From assembly GCF_016862075.1 (NCBI RefSeq), contig NZ_BOMG01000103.1, positions 62,001 through 126,000 on the forward strand: 64,000 nt of DNA, given 5' to 3'. Position 1 is the stretch's first letter, and each line of letters starts with the position of its first letter. Made by a program: the position numbers and the translations under genes. The DNA comes from Actinoplanes couchii. Its GTDB lineage: Bacteria > Actinomycetota > Actinomycetes > Mycobacteriales > Micromonosporaceae. Positions 56,039 to 64,000 of this stretch are shown here, piece by piece. The notes beneath the pieces are model-generated. The model was not told where the DNA came from. It ran no database searches and worked only from the letters and a program-made list of their open reading frames with translations.

Positions 56039-56893
56039 TCAGAGAGTGCGCTCCAACATCGTGCGGACCGTTTCCGACGAGTGGCCGGTCAGCTTCTCCA
56101 AAGTGGGGTCGGTGGCCGCGAACTCGCCACGCCGGGCGGCGCGGAACATGCCCAGGGTGAACTCGGCGGCGATACGCGGAAGTCCGCGCTCTACCGCCGA
56201 CGCCACCCATTCCTCGTCGTCCGTGACCACGTGCCGGATCTCCCGGCCGGTGATCTCGCTCGCGATCGCGGCGACCGCAGCGAAGTCGAGGGTCGAGGAC
56301 GCGGTCAGGGGTGGGGTGGGACCGGAGAAGGCGGAACTGGTGGTCAGCAGGGTGGCGGCTGCGGTGGCGAGGTCGTCGTGGCCGGTCCAGGAGACGGGGG
56401 CGTCTGCGGGGACGGCCAGGATGCCGCTGGTCAGGGCCTGGTCCAGGTAGTAGGTGAGGGTGCTGGAATAGAAGCCGTTGCGTAGGGCCAGCCACGGAAC
56501 GCCGGTTGCGGCCAGGTGTTGCTCGGTTCGGGCGTGGGTGATCATCGGCGGGAACAGGGAGTCCTTCGCGGCGCCCTGGTGGCTGGTGTAGAGGATTCGG
56601 CGGGCTCCGGCTGCCACGGCGGCGTCGATCGCGGCCAGGTTGGCGTCCACCGCGCCGGCGCCCCGGATCGCGGCGCTGATCACGAGTACCTGGTCGGCGC
56701 CTTCGAAAGCGTGCGTGAGGGTTGCCGGGTCGGTGAAGTCGCCCCGGCGGACCCGGACACCGCGGGCTTCGAGGTCTGCCGCCTTGGTGACGTCGGTGAC
56801 GCTGACGCCGAGTTCGGTGGCGGCCATCCGCTGCAGGACCTGGTCGACGATGCGTGAGCCGAGTTGGCCGGTGGCTCCGGTGATGACGATCAT
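56039..56893 (-). CDS. NmrA-like NAD(P)H-binding quinone oxidoreductase (QOR2-type)
   Basis: 284 residues. MIVITGATGQLGSRIVDQVLQR (GxxGxxG Rossmann loop), RGDFTDPATLTHAFEGADQVLVIS and ARRILYTSHQGAAKDSLFPPMITHARTEQHLAATGVPWLALRNGFY match the QorB/QOR2 subgroup, which reduces quinones with NADPH. It is divergent from a TetR at 56981, with two inverted repeats between. Confidence 0.88.
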   Translation of the reverse strand: MIVITGATGQLGSRIVDQVLQRMAATELGVSVTDVTKAADLEARGVRVRRGDFTDPATLTHAFEGADQVLVISAAIRGAGAVDANLAAIDAAVAAGARRILYTSHQGAAKDSLFPPMITHARTEQHLAATGVPWLALRNGFYSSTLTYYLDQALTSGILAVPADAPVSWTGHDDLATAAATLLTTSSAFSGPTPPLTASSTLDFAAVAAIASEITGREIRHVVTDDEEWVASAVERGLPRIAAEFTLGMFRAARRGEFAATDPTLEKLTGHSSETVRTMLERTL

Positions 56894-56926
56894 GAGGGCT
56901 CCCCTGGTGATTTCGTTGCTAACACC

Positions 56927-56972
56927 ACGACGTTAGCACTGATTTTTCCGGGGATAACAAGAGACTGTTATC
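56927..56972. promoter_or_regulatory. Two inverted repeats between NmrA-like and TetR genes
   Basis: TGCTAAC-N8-GTTAGCA (56927-56948) next to the NmrA-like gene and GATAACA-N6-TGTTATC (56953-56972) next to the TetR gene. Both have perfect 7-bp arms and related TAAC cores. One regulator probably binds both. Confidence 0.7.
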
Positions 56973-56980
56973 ATCGATAC

Positions 56981-57685
56981 ATGGAGCTTGCCGAAGACAC
57001 CCGGGCGCGTATCGTCAGCGCGGCCGCTGAGATTCTGCGTGAGCAGGGGGCCCGCGCCGTCACCACCAGGGCCGTCGCTCAGGCCGCTCGGGTGCAGGCG
57101 CCGACCATCTATCGGCTGTTCACCGACAAGGACGGGCTGCTCGATGCGGTTGCCGAGCATGTGATGGCTGCCTACGTGGCGGCCAAGAGCACCGCGGGGC
57201 CCGATCCCGATCCGGTGGCGGATCTGCGGGCGGGGTGGCAGGCCCAGATCGAATTCGGACTGACCAACCCTTGGCTGTACGAGTTGATGACCAGCCCGGC
57301 ACGAGCCGAGCGCTCCCCCGCCACCGCCGCCGGAGTCGACGTGCTGCGGGCGAAAGTGCACCGGCTCGCTGCCGCCGGACTGTTGTGTGTCGACGAGAAC
57401 CGGGCCGTCGCGATGATCCACGCGGCCGGGTCCGGAGCGGTGCGCACTCTGCTCGGCATACCGCCTGAGCAGCGGGATCCGGGGCTGGCCGACCAGATGT
57501 ACGACGCGATCGCCGCGAGCATCCTGACCGATGCTCCGGTGACCCCGGCGAACGATGCCGGGGCCGTCGCGGTCACGTTCGCGACCGTGCTGCCCGCTCT
57601 GCCCGGGCTCACCGATGCGGAACGCGCGCTGATGGCCGAGTGGCTCAGCCGGTCGATGGCGGCGTTCGGCGAGCGGAGCTCTTGA
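56981..57685 (+). CDS. TetR family transcriptional regulator
   Basis: 234 residues from ATG 56981. The helix-turn-helix AVTTRAVAQAARVQAPTIYRLFTDKDGLLDAVAEHV (about 26-60) is clear; the longer frame from 56864 includes the promoter and is rejected. The C-terminal ligand domain is larger than usual. It should repress the divergent quinone oxidoreductase and itself. Confidence 0.9.
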   Translation: MELAEDTRARIVSAAAEILREQGARAVTTRAVAQAARVQAPTIYRLFTDKDGLLDAVAEHVMAAYVAAKSTAGPDPDPVADLRAGWQAQIEFGLTNPWLYELMTSPARAERSPATAAGVDVLRAKVHRLAAAGLLCVDENRAVAMIHAAGSGAVRTLLGIPPEQRDPGLADQMYDAIAASILTDAPVTPANDAGAVAVTFATVLPALPGLTDAERALMAEWLSRSMAAFGERSS

Positions 57686-57790
57686 CGTACCGCAGCAATG
57701 GCAGTTGACCACCGGCCATCAGTGACCGGCGGGCCGACCGCTCGCACCGCCGGATTCGAATCACGATGCGAGCGGGGCGGCCCGGGCGTC

Positions 57791-59035
57791 TCAGTCCGGG
57801 AAGGAGTCGGGGTCTACGTCGGAGGAGGTGGCGTTGCCGCCCAGGCGGGCTGCCAGGCTGATGCTCCAGACCGTGTACTGGCGGGACGTCGTGGTGAACT
57901 TGAAGCTGGAGTCGAACTTGCTGAACTCGCAGTTTCTGGTGAAGCGTTTGCCGTCCCAGTCGTTTCCGGACGCCAGGTAGATCTGGTAGGTGCCGTCCTT
58001 GATCCGGCCGGTGGTCACCTTCTTCTTCGCGCGGACGTAGATCGCCACGGCCGGCTTCTTGGCGCCCGACTTCACCAGCTTGATCACGGTGTCCTCGGCG
58101 TTGCCGTTGTCGGTCTTGAGCTGGCCGCTGCCCCCGGTCGTCCGGGACAGGTAGCTGCCGTTGCCCTTGCGGCGGTTGGTGTCCTTCGTGACCGCGGGCA
58201 GGAACGAACCGAACTTGTAGCCGGAACCGAGCGCCTTGACCGCGGTCCGCAGATCGGCCGAGGCTTCGGCACGGCTGAGCGCGGCGACCGCCGAACTGCC
58301 GGCGCAGACACTGCGGCTGCTCGCCGAACCGGAGACCGAGTTCGCCGCGTCCTCCAGGGCGTACAGCGCGGACACCAGGTCACTGTGCGCGGCGGTGGCC
58401 TCGGCCGGCACCGCGAGCGACGACAGGTAGGACGCCTGCAGACGGGCCGTCTCGACGAGATCGTCGGCGGCCGTGCCCACAGCGCGTGGTGTGGTGGCCT
58501 TCCGCAGCGCGGCGAGACCGGCGGTGAGTTTGCCGTTCGCCTCGTTGAGTGTGGACTGGAACGACTGCGGATCCAGCAGCGGAACGGCAGCGACGGTCGG
58601 CGATGCCGACGGGGTCGCGCCCGTGGTGGTGGTGCCGCCCACGGCGGTGCGGCTGCCGGTCGAGGCGTCGCTGTCCTTGAACAGGGTGGGCACCAGGCAG
58701 ATGCCGCCGACCAGGATGACACCCGCGGCGACGGCGATGATCTTCACACGGGAGTTGCGGGAGCCGGCCGACGGCGCGGCGGCAGCGGTGACGACCCGCA
58801 CCCCGACCGACACCGTCCGGGTGGTGGGTGTGCCGGTGGCCGGATCGACCCAGGGCAGTTCGACGTTCTGCACCATGCCGTCCCGGGATCCGGGCGGAAA
58901 ATAGATCAGGACGGCAGTGCCGTCCGGCGGCGCGTTGATCGTCTTCGCGGTGCCTCCGGCGGCCTCGGCCGCACTCAACTCGACGACGACGTCTGCCGGC
59001 CTCTGCGCGTAGTAACCCCCCGCATTCACGTCCAT
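57791..59035 (-). CDS. Single-pass membrane protein with extracellular domain
   Basis: 414 residues from ATG 59035. A cytoplasmic beta-rich head (1-90), a membrane helix (VKIIAVAAGVILVGGICLVPTLF, about 98-120), a Thr/Ser-rich linker, then a long extracellular part with helices (ASYLSSLAVPAEATAAHSDLVSALYALEDAANSVSG) and a C-terminal beta domain (VAIYVRAKKKVTTGRIKDGTYQIYLASGNDWDGKRFTRNCEFSKFD). Two Cys may form a disulphide. Function unknown. Confidence 0.7.
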   Translation of the reverse strand: MDVNAGGYYAQRPADVVVELSAAEAAGGTAKTINAPPDGTAVLIYFPPGSRDGMVQNVELPWVDPATGTPTTRTVSVGVRVVTAAAAPSAGSRNSRVKIIAVAAGVILVGGICLVPTLFKDSDASTGSRTAVGGTTTTGATPSASPTVAAVPLLDPQSFQSTLNEANGKLTAGLAALRKATTPRAVGTAADDLVETARLQASYLSSLAVPAEATAAHSDLVSALYALEDAANSVSGSASSRSVCAGSSAVAALSRAEASADLRTAVKALGSGYKFGSFLPAVTKDTNRRKGNGSYLSRTTGGSGQLKTDNGNAEDTVIKLVKSGAKKPAVAIYVRAKKKVTTGRIKDGTYQIYLASGNDWDGKRFTRNCEFSKFDSSFKFTTTSRQYTVWSISLAARLGGNATSSDVDPDSFPD

Positions 59036-59117
59036 ACGTCGAGTATTGGCGGGGCATGCAAGGAAGTCCATCGAGCTGCACAGATCTGACCGTTCGGCGG
59101 CGTGGCACCATGGCCGG

Positions 59118-59852
59118 ATGTCCTATCTGCTGAACGCGGCCATCGGGTCGTTCGACCTTCTGCGGCGGGTGTCCACCGACGACGTCGTTCCGCTGCGGCA
59201 GCGGATGGGGATGGTTCTGCTCGACGGCGACCTCCCGCCCCACCCCGGGACGCTCGACGGCGACCTTCCGTCCTACCCGGGGACGATCGCGCATGTGGAG
59301 GCGAGCTTCCACGGCGGGGACGGTGATCAGAATGCGTCACTGTGGCGGGACGGGGAACGGATCTGGGGGCCGTTGTACGCCACCGAGTTCCCCGATGACC
59401 GCCGGGACGAGTGGCCGATCAACGCCGTGCTCGCCCGCCTCGGGGTGGTGCTCGAACCACGGGCGGATCGCTCGGCGTACCACGATCTGTTCGTCGAAGT
59501 GGGTTTCGGCGCCGAAGGCGATCACCACTGCTGGCGGAAGTGTGCCGAGGCGGCCCGCGAGTTCGCCACCTGGGACGACTGGCACGCGGCGGAGCAGGCG
59601 CGGATCGAGGCCGCCGCGCGCGAGGCGGCCGAACGCGCGAGGTACACCCGGCTGATCGGCGTCGAGGTGCCGCTCGACGGCCGGGAGGTGATGCGGATCC
59701 TCGGCATCCCGGCCGGGCAGCAGGTCGGCGTGGCTGTCCGCCACCTGCAGAATCTCCGGCTCGAACGCGGCGCGCTCTCCCGCGAGGAGGCAGTCGCCGC
59801 TCTGAAGAACTGGAACAGCACCGAGAAAACGATCACCACCCGGAAGAACTGA
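59118..59852 (+). CDS. Hypothetical protein with C-terminal repeat duplication
   Basis: 244 residues from ATG 59118. A beta-rich N-terminal part (DLLRRVSTDDVVPLRQRMGMVLLDGDLPP) contains an internal duplication HPGTLDGDLPSYPGT; a helix-rich EARER region (AEQARIEAAAREAAERARYTRL) follows. The last residues STEKTITTRKN are duplicated after the stop. No family recognised. Confidence 0.55.
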   Translation: MSYLLNAAIGSFDLLRRVSTDDVVPLRQRMGMVLLDGDLPPHPGTLDGDLPSYPGTIAHVEASFHGGDGDQNASLWRDGERIWGPLYATEFPDDRRDEWPINAVLARLGVVLEPRADRSAYHDLFVEVGFGAEGDHHCWRKCAEAAREFATWDDWHAAEQARIEAAAREAAERARYTRLIGVEVPLDGREVMRILGIPAGQQVGVAVRHLQNLRLERGALSREEAVAALKNWNSTEKTITTRKN

Positions 59853-59884
59853 GACAACGCCAAGGAGACGATCACCACCCGGAA
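59829..59884. repeat. 17-bp direct repeat across the 3' end of the 59118 gene
   Basis: ACGATCACCACCCGGAA occurs at 59829-59845 and 59868-59884 (39-bp offset, in frame). The second copy lies after the TGA stop and would read ETITTRKSG. Confidence 0.7.
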
Positions 59885-59911
59885 AAGCGGGCCGGAAGGA
59901 GCGGGACAGTG

Positions 59912-60331
59912 TCACGGCTCGTCGTGCGGAAGCAGGTTGATCAAGGTGATGGTGTCGAGGATGCGATGCCAGTCGAGATCGGTCAGCGGGCGGCCGGCCA
60001 GTGAGCCCGTGGCGGCCATCGCGGCCAGCAGCGCCGCACGGTCGACGCCCAGCCTGGTGACCTCGGTCTGAAAACGGGCACCCCGGGCGAAGCCCACCAG
60101 CGACTCCGGCAGCGGATCACCGTCATCATTGTCGGTCAAGCTCACCGTCAGGCGCGCACCCAGGGCGGAGGCGAGGCTGCTCACCGCGGACAGCGTCGGG
60201 TTGCCCCGCCCGTTCTCCAGGTTCGCGATGTAGGGCACCGACAGCCCGGCCTCCGCGGCGACCGACGCGATGGTGCGACCGGCGGCCGTCCTCCTGTGGC
60301 GCAGCAGCGCCCCCAACTCGACTATCTTCAC
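59912..60331 (-). CDS. XRE family transcriptional regulator
   Basis: 139 residues from GTG 60331. LGALLRHRRTAAGRTIASVAAEAGLSVPYIANLENGRGNPTLSAVSSLASALGARL is an XRE helix-turn-helix (about 5-60); the rest is a short C-terminal domain. It is divergent from the MFS gene at 60380 with only 48 bp between, all of it within or beside the ACAGAA/TTCTGT inverted repeat. The start may be close to leaderless. Confidence 0.85.
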   Translation of the reverse strand: MKIVELGALLRHRRTAAGRTIASVAAEAGLSVPYIANLENGRGNPTLSAVSSLASALGARLTVSLTDNDDGDPLPESLVGFARGARFQTEVTRLGVDRAALLAAMAATGSLAGRPLTDLDWHRILDTITLINLLPHDEP

Positions 60332-60360
60332 AGAACAAATCTTGCCACAAACTATTCTGT
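60330..60360. promoter_or_regulatory. Inverted repeat between XRE and MFS genes
   Basis: ACAGAA (60330-60335) and TTCTGT (60355-60360) with 19 bp between; the left arm reaches the XRE start codon. Likely XRE operator controlling both genes. Confidence 0.5.
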
Positions 60361-60379
60361 ACGGATAACGTGCCGCGTC

Positions 60380-61579
60380 ATGTGGGACACCCTCGTGCAC
60401 CACCGGCCCTTCCGCCGACTGTGGATCGCCGCCACCATCGACGCCGCCGGGACCTGGCTGCTGGTGATGGCGGTGCCGCTGCACGTCTATACGATCACCG
60501 GGTCGGCCACGTCGACCGGAGTGGCGCTGGCCGTCCAGGCGCTGCCCGCCGTCATGATCGGCCCCTGGGCGGGAGTGCTGATCGACAGGTGGCCGCGCCG
60601 GATCGTGTTCGTGGTCGCCAACATCGTGGCGGCACTGGGCGTGAGCGTCCTGCTGCCGGCCACCACCGCCGACCGGATCGGTTTCGTCTACCCGGCGCTG
60701 GTGATCGAGAACATCGCCGTGTGTTTCCTGCGCCCGGCCCTACAGGCGACGATTCCCGCGACCGTTACCGATCAGTCCACCCGAGCCTCGGCGAACGCGT
60801 TGCTGGCGCTCTCGCACAGTGTGCTGCGGATATGCGGGCCGCTGGCCGGCACCTACCTCACCGCGTCCGGCTGGTTCGCCGCGGCGGTCGCCGTCGACGT
60901 GGCTGGTTATCTGACCGCCGCGGCGATCCTGGCCACCCTCAAGATCACCCCGGTTGCGGTACGCGGTGACGACCAGCACCCCGGCACGTGGACTCCGGCA
61001 CTGACCGCCCTGCTCGTGAGCAGCTGGCTCTACTGGACCGCGAACGCGGCGCTGACCGCACTGCTGGTCCCGTTCGCCGTCGACAGGTTGCATGGTGACG
61101 GCCAGACGGTGGGCCACCTGATCACCGGGCTCGGCATCGGTTACCTGTGCGGGGCCGCCGCCAGCAGAAGTCTGCTCCTGCGCCGGCCGGCCCGGAACCT
61201 GATCGCCGGATCGTACGCGCTGGTCGGCCTGTCCTTCCTGTTCTTGTTCACTGCCGGGACCATGACCGTGGCGCTGCTCGCGATCACCGTGGCCGGCATT
61301 CCCGGAGCGGTGGCCGGCGTCGCCACCACCCATCACGTCCAGAGCAGCGCCCCGCCCGAGGCCCTGGGCCGGGTGTCGGCCGTCTTCATGACCAGCGACG
61401 CGGTGGCCGCGGTCGCCGGAGCACTGGCCGCTCCGATGGCGGTCGCGGTCGCCGGGCTGCCCGCCGCGCTGATCATGCTGAGCGGTGCGGTCCTGCTGGC
61501 GGCGGTGTCCGCAATGAATCAGCCCGGGCCGAGAAGATGGCCCGTTCGGCGGCGTTCCGGGTCAGTGCGGCGGCCCTGA
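60380..61579 (+). CDS. MFS transporter
   Basis: 399 residues, 12 membrane segments. LWIAATIDAAGTWLLVMAVPLHVYTITGSATSTGVALAVQALPAVMIGPWAGVLIDRWPRR carries the MFS motif A (GxxxDRxxRR) after helix 2. Relatives export macrolides or siderophores. ATG 60380 is the start; the longer frame from 60296 would overlap the regulator. The last 36 codons overlap the convergent ECF42 gene. Confidence 0.85.
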   Translation: MWDTLVHHRPFRRLWIAATIDAAGTWLLVMAVPLHVYTITGSATSTGVALAVQALPAVMIGPWAGVLIDRWPRRIVFVVANIVAALGVSVLLPATTADRIGFVYPALVIENIAVCFLRPALQATIPATVTDQSTRASANALLALSHSVLRICGPLAGTYLTASGWFAAAVAVDVAGYLTAAAILATLKITPVAVRGDDQHPGTWTPALTALLVSSWLYWTANAALTALLVPFAVDRLHGDGQTVGHLITGLGIGYLCGAAASRSLLLRRPARNLIAGSYALVGLSFLFLFTAGTMTVALLAITVAGIPGAVAGVATTHHVQSSAPPEALGRVSAVFMTSDAVAAVAGALAAPMAVAVAGLPAALIMLSGAVLLAAVSAMNQPGPRRWPVRRRSGSVRRP

Positions 61580-62708
61580 CGAACTCGGCGTGCGCCTCGG
61601 CGCTCCGGCCCAGTCTGGCCAGGAGGTCGCCGCGGACCGCCGGGAGCAGCGCATATCCGGGCAGTGTCAGGGTGTCGACGATGGCCAGGGCCCGCTCCGG
61701 CCCGGACGCGTGACCGACGGCCACCGCGCGATTCAACTCCACCACCGGCGACGGGGCGACGTAGGCCAGCACCTGGTACAACGTCGCGATCCGGTCCCAG
61801 TCGGTGTCGCCGGGTTCCGCTGCCCGGGCGTGACAGGCCGCGATCGCCGCCTGCAGCGCGTAGGGCCCGAACGTCCCCTCGGTACGCGCCAGCGCCGCCA
61901 GCCCCCGGCGGACGAGCAGCCGGTCCCAGCGCCGCCGGTCCTGGTCCTGCAACAGGATCGGGGAACCGTCGGCGGCGGTCCGGGCCGGGATCCGGGACGC
62001 CTGCAGCTCCATCAGCGCGACCAGCCCGTGCACCTCCGGTTCGGCGGGGGCGAGACCGGCCAGGATCCGGCCCAGCCGCAGAGCCTCGGCACACAGCTCG
62101 GGGCGGGTCCAGTCGTCGCCGCCGGTCGCCGCGTACCCCTCGTTGAAGATCAGGTAGATGACTTCGAGGACCGTGGCCAGCCGGTGCGCCGCCTCGGCCG
62201 GCGGCGGCAGTTCGATCGGCACTCGCCGCTCGGCGAGGGCCCGCTTGGCCCGGGTGATCCGTTTGCCGACGGTGTCCGGCGGCACCAGGTAGGCGCGGGC
62301 GATCTCGTCGGTGGTGAGCCCGCCGAGCAGCCGCAGCGTCAGCGCCACCCGCGACTCGGCGGCCAGCACCGGATGACACGTCGTGAAGATCAGCCGCAGC
62401 AGGTCGTCGCCGACGTAGTCGTCCAGATTTGGTTCGGCCGTCTCCGGCGGCGGCAGGAGGCCGAGTTTCTCCTGGTAGCGGCGCTGCCGGCGGAGCAGGT
62501 CGAGGGCCCGGTGCTTGGCGGTGGCGGTCAGCCACGACGCCGGATGGCCGGGCACCCCGTCGACCGGCCAGCGTTCCAGCGCGACGACCATGGTGTCCTG
62601 CGCCAACTCCTCGGCCAGCCCCAGGTCGCCGACCATCCGGGCGAGAGTGGCGACGATCCGCGCGGACTCCATCCGCCAGACCGTCGCCACGACATCGTGC
62701 GGGTTCAT
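61473..62708 (-). CDS. ECF42 family RNA polymerase sigma factor
   Basis: 411 residues. Sigma region 2 (VWRMESARIVATLARMVGDLGLAEELAQDTMVVALERWP) and region 4 (LLGGLTTDEIARAYLVPPDTVGKRITRAKRALA), then a long helical C-terminal extension (about 200-400; AEAAHRLATVLEVIYLIFNEGYAATGG ... ELCAEALRLGRILAGL) diagnostic of ECF42. There is no separate anti-sigma factor; the extension regulates. It is the third gene of an operon with a DGPF protein, the standard ECF42 partner. Its 3' end overlaps the convergent MFS gene by 107 bp. Confidence 0.92.
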   Translation of the reverse strand: MNPHDVVATVWRMESARIVATLARMVGDLGLAEELAQDTMVVALERWPVDGVPGHPASWLTATAKHRALDLLRRQRRYQEKLGLLPPPETAEPNLDDYVGDDLLRLIFTTCHPVLAAESRVALTLRLLGGLTTDEIARAYLVPPDTVGKRITRAKRALAERRVPIELPPPAEAAHRLATVLEVIYLIFNEGYAATGGDDWTRPELCAEALRLGRILAGLAPAEPEVHGLVALMELQASRIPARTAADGSPILLQDQDRRRWDRLLVRRGLAALARTEGTFGPYALQAAIAACHARAAEPGDTDWDRIATLYQVLAYVAPSPVVELNRAVAVGHASGPERALAIVDTLTLPGYALLPAVRGDLLARLGRSAEAHAEFVRAAALTRNAAERAIFSARADSLRTPPPAGPHRSA

Positions 62709-62742
62709 CGTGCTCGGTCGTCGTTATCGGTCGTCGTTATCG

Positions 62743-63087
62743 TCAGAGGACCGCAAGGACCTCGGCCTCACCCGTCCACTCCGGCCAGAAATCCCGGTGC
62801 AGCACGAGGAACCGGGAGGCCCACTCGACGGCCTCCTCCTTGGATCGGACCTCGTACAGGGCGTAGCTGATCGTCTCCTTCGCCTCGGTGAACGGCCCGT
62901 CGACCGCGGTGATCAGCCCCTCGGCCAGGGACACCCGGGCGCCTGCCGCGCTCGGCGCCAGCCCGGCGGTGTCCAGCAGCGCCCCGGCGGCCACGGCGTC
63001 ACCGCCCAGCTTCATGATCGCCTCCATCAGGCCGGCCGGAGGTTCGGTCGCGGGCTGCTCGGCCTTCAGGATCATCAGGTATCGCAT
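62743..63087 (-). CDS. YCII/DGPF-domain protein
   Basis: 114 residues: MRYLMILKAEQPATEPPAGLMEAIMKLGGDAVAAGALLDTAGL and ITAVDGPFTEAKETISYALYEVRSKEEAVEWASRF. The DGPF signature is at about residues 63-66. These small dimeric proteins are encoded next to ECF42 sigma factors and are their usual targets. Lies 34 bp upstream of the sigma gene. Confidence 0.9.
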   Translation of the reverse strand: MRYLMILKAEQPATEPPAGLMEAIMKLGGDAVAAGALLDTAGLAPSAAGARVSLAEGLITAVDGPFTEAKETISYALYEVRSKEEAVEWASRFLVLHRDFWPEWTGEAEVLAVL

Positions 63088-63105
63088 GGTGGGATCCTCC
63101 CGGAT

Positions 63106-63744
63106 TCAGACGGTCGCGCGGTGGAAGTGGACGCAGATCAAGGCCAGCCAGCCCTGGACGAGCAGCACGGCCGCCACGAACACCAGGGTCACCGGCCCGT
63201 GCGACCCGCTGGCGATCCCGGCGAAGGCGCCGAAGAAGAACACACCGACAAACCTGGAGAACCACGCGATCGCCGTACGCCCCTCGCGCGCGAACCGTGC
63301 CCCGAGCACCAGACAGGCCCCGATCATGCAGAGGAACCCGACCCCACCCACGGCGAGATGCAGCATCCCGTGCCAGCTGACGGCACCGGCCTCCGGGGTG
63401 CCGACCGGAAACCCTTGCGCCGGGTCGGCGATGAAGATCCCGGCCGCGACCAGCCCGATCCCGTATCCACCGACCAGCGCCGGCGCCAACCGGGAGTCCA
63501 GCGCACGCCGGAGCCCGACGGCGGCGGCGATGGTCATCAGCCCGGTGAGCACGAAGTTGGCGATCTGGATCCACCCGAGATCCCCGTTGGCCAGCAGGCT
63601 CCAGGAGTGCCGGTCCAGCCGGAACCCGTCCCGGGTGAGCGCCTGGGCCAGGCTGACGATCACATAGAACGGCCCGGCGATCACCCCGTACCCCAGCAGT
63701 GACCGGGTGATCCGCCCGGCCGGCGAACACGTCTGAACTGTCAT
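63106..63744 (-). CDS. DUF998 family membrane protein
   Basis: 212 residues with six membrane helices. Start ATG 63744 with GAGGAG upstream. LLGYGVIAGPFYVIVSLAQALTRDGFRLDRHSWSLLANGDLGWIQIANFVLTGLMTIAAAVGLRRAL is the DUF998 N-terminus; WHGMLHLAVGGVGFLCMIGACLVLGARF follows. First gene of the DUF998/DGPF/ECF42 operon (18 bp before the DGPF gene). Function unknown; possibly the membrane component of the response controlled by the sigma factor. Confidence 0.88.
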   Translation of the reverse strand: MTVQTCSPAGRITRSLLGYGVIAGPFYVIVSLAQALTRDGFRLDRHSWSLLANGDLGWIQIANFVLTGLMTIAAAVGLRRALDSRLAPALVGGYGIGLVAAGIFIADPAQGFPVGTPEAGAVSWHGMLHLAVGGVGFLCMIGACLVLGARFAREGRTAIAWFSRFVGVFFFGAFAGIASGSHGPVTLVFVAAVLLVQGWLALICVHFHRATV

Positions 63745-63758
63745 CACGTTCTCCTCGT

Positions 63759-63784
63759 TTCGTGGTCCACATCCAGACCACGAA
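63759..63784. promoter_or_regulatory. Inverted repeat in the 5' leader of the DUF998 operon
   Basis: TTCGTGGTC (63759-63767) and GACCACGAA (63776-63784), perfect 9-bp arms with an 8-base loop, 15 bp upstream of the start codon. Operator or leader hairpin. Confidence 0.55.
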
Positions 63785-63856
63785 CGGGCGGACCGCTTTC
63801 GGACACCACCCGGCAATTATTTTCGAGCCGGGTCACCCGCGCCCCCGATTGCCGGA

Positions 63857-64000
63857 TCAGCTCGCTGGTGAATCGGTCAGGGCCGGGTGCGGCTTCCGGT
63901 CCGCGGAGCGGCTCCACAACGTCAGGCTCAGCAGGGTCAGGATCGCGGAGAGGGCTGCGAGCAGGGCGGTTGCCGGGCGGTAGCCGAGCCACTCGCCGAC
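63857..64000 (-). CDS. MFS transporter, C-terminal end only
   Basis: The last 47 codons of a gene that runs off the right edge: VGEWLGYRPATALLAALSAILTLLSLTLWSRSADRKP. GEWLGYRPATALLA is the usual last loop and helix of MFS proteins. Stop TGA at 63857-63859. Same strand as the DUF998 operon, 113 bp upstream of it. Confidence 0.6.
   Translation of the reverse strand, partial: VGEWLGYRPATALLAALSAILTLLSLTLWSRSADRKPHPALTDSPAS

Overview
The window is high-GC chromosomal DNA from an actinomycete. The WhiJ-type XRE/DUF5753 plus DUF397 pair, ECF41 and ECF42 sigma modules, HxlR, PadR and TetR regulators, GTG/TTG starts and GGAGG ribosome sites point to a member of the Micromonosporaceae, perhaps Actinoplanes; the genus is inference only. 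No rRNA, CRISPR array, replication origin or prophage was seen. About 75 protein genes, six tRNA genes, two insertion sequences and several gene relics are supported.

Bases 1-9000 hold a truncated membrane NTPase, a secreted hydrolase, a thioesterase, a PadR/DUF1048 operon whose middle gene has an in-frame TAG, peptide deformylase, a DUF2243/CtaG membrane pair, a sigma factor fused to a STAS domain, and an aldo/keto reductase. Bases 8980-10100 are a CbiM/CbiN-type metal transporter behind a Nur-like box, which suggests nickel. Bases 10800-22200 are ordinary accessory genes: a TPR/Cys-motif pair next to an XRE regulator, Nudix hydrolases (one a relic), quinone reductases with a TetR, GlxA-type and AraC regulators, secreted proteins and methyltransferases. 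An IS5-family element sits exactly on a stop codon at 22198-23142, next to a TerC relic.

Bases 23400-33150 carry oxidoreductases with HxlR regulators, a PL11 rhamnogalacturonan lyase, a GH42 beta-galactosidase, a RidA protein, a Bcp peroxiredoxin, and APH and GNAT enzymes. The outstanding locus is 33156-33858. A promoter leads into a 19-codon leader peptide made almost entirely of Ser, Val, Gln and Glu codons. The leader is followed by mutually exclusive antiterminator and terminator hairpins and then, three bases after the U-tract, by six tRNA genes for Glu, Gln, Ser, Val, Glu and Val. This reads as ribosome-mediated attenuation of a tRNA array that supplies the same tRNAs the leader senses. 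Three of the tRNAs have C at position 33 instead of the near-universal U. A defective IS256-family element lies 80 bp downstream.

Bases 35200-45600 contain a ricin-type lectin, a luciferase-like oxidoreductase/TetR pair, three WhiJ-type regulatory genes and a ROK-controlled sugar or cyclitol cluster (Gfo/Idh/MocA dehydrogenase, two TIM-barrel isomerases separated by 17-bp tandem repeats, and a propeller protein). Bases 45900-47900 are an ECF41 sigma factor with its NmrA-type partner and an extra SnoaL-like protein. Bases 48000-64000 hold an MFS/TetR pair, an LD-carboxypeptidase, a CPBP protease/hydrolase operon, an NmrA/TetR pair, an MFS/XRE pair, an ECF42/DGPF/DUF998 operon and the end of another MFS gene. 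Many divergent regulator-target pairs have clear palindromes between them.
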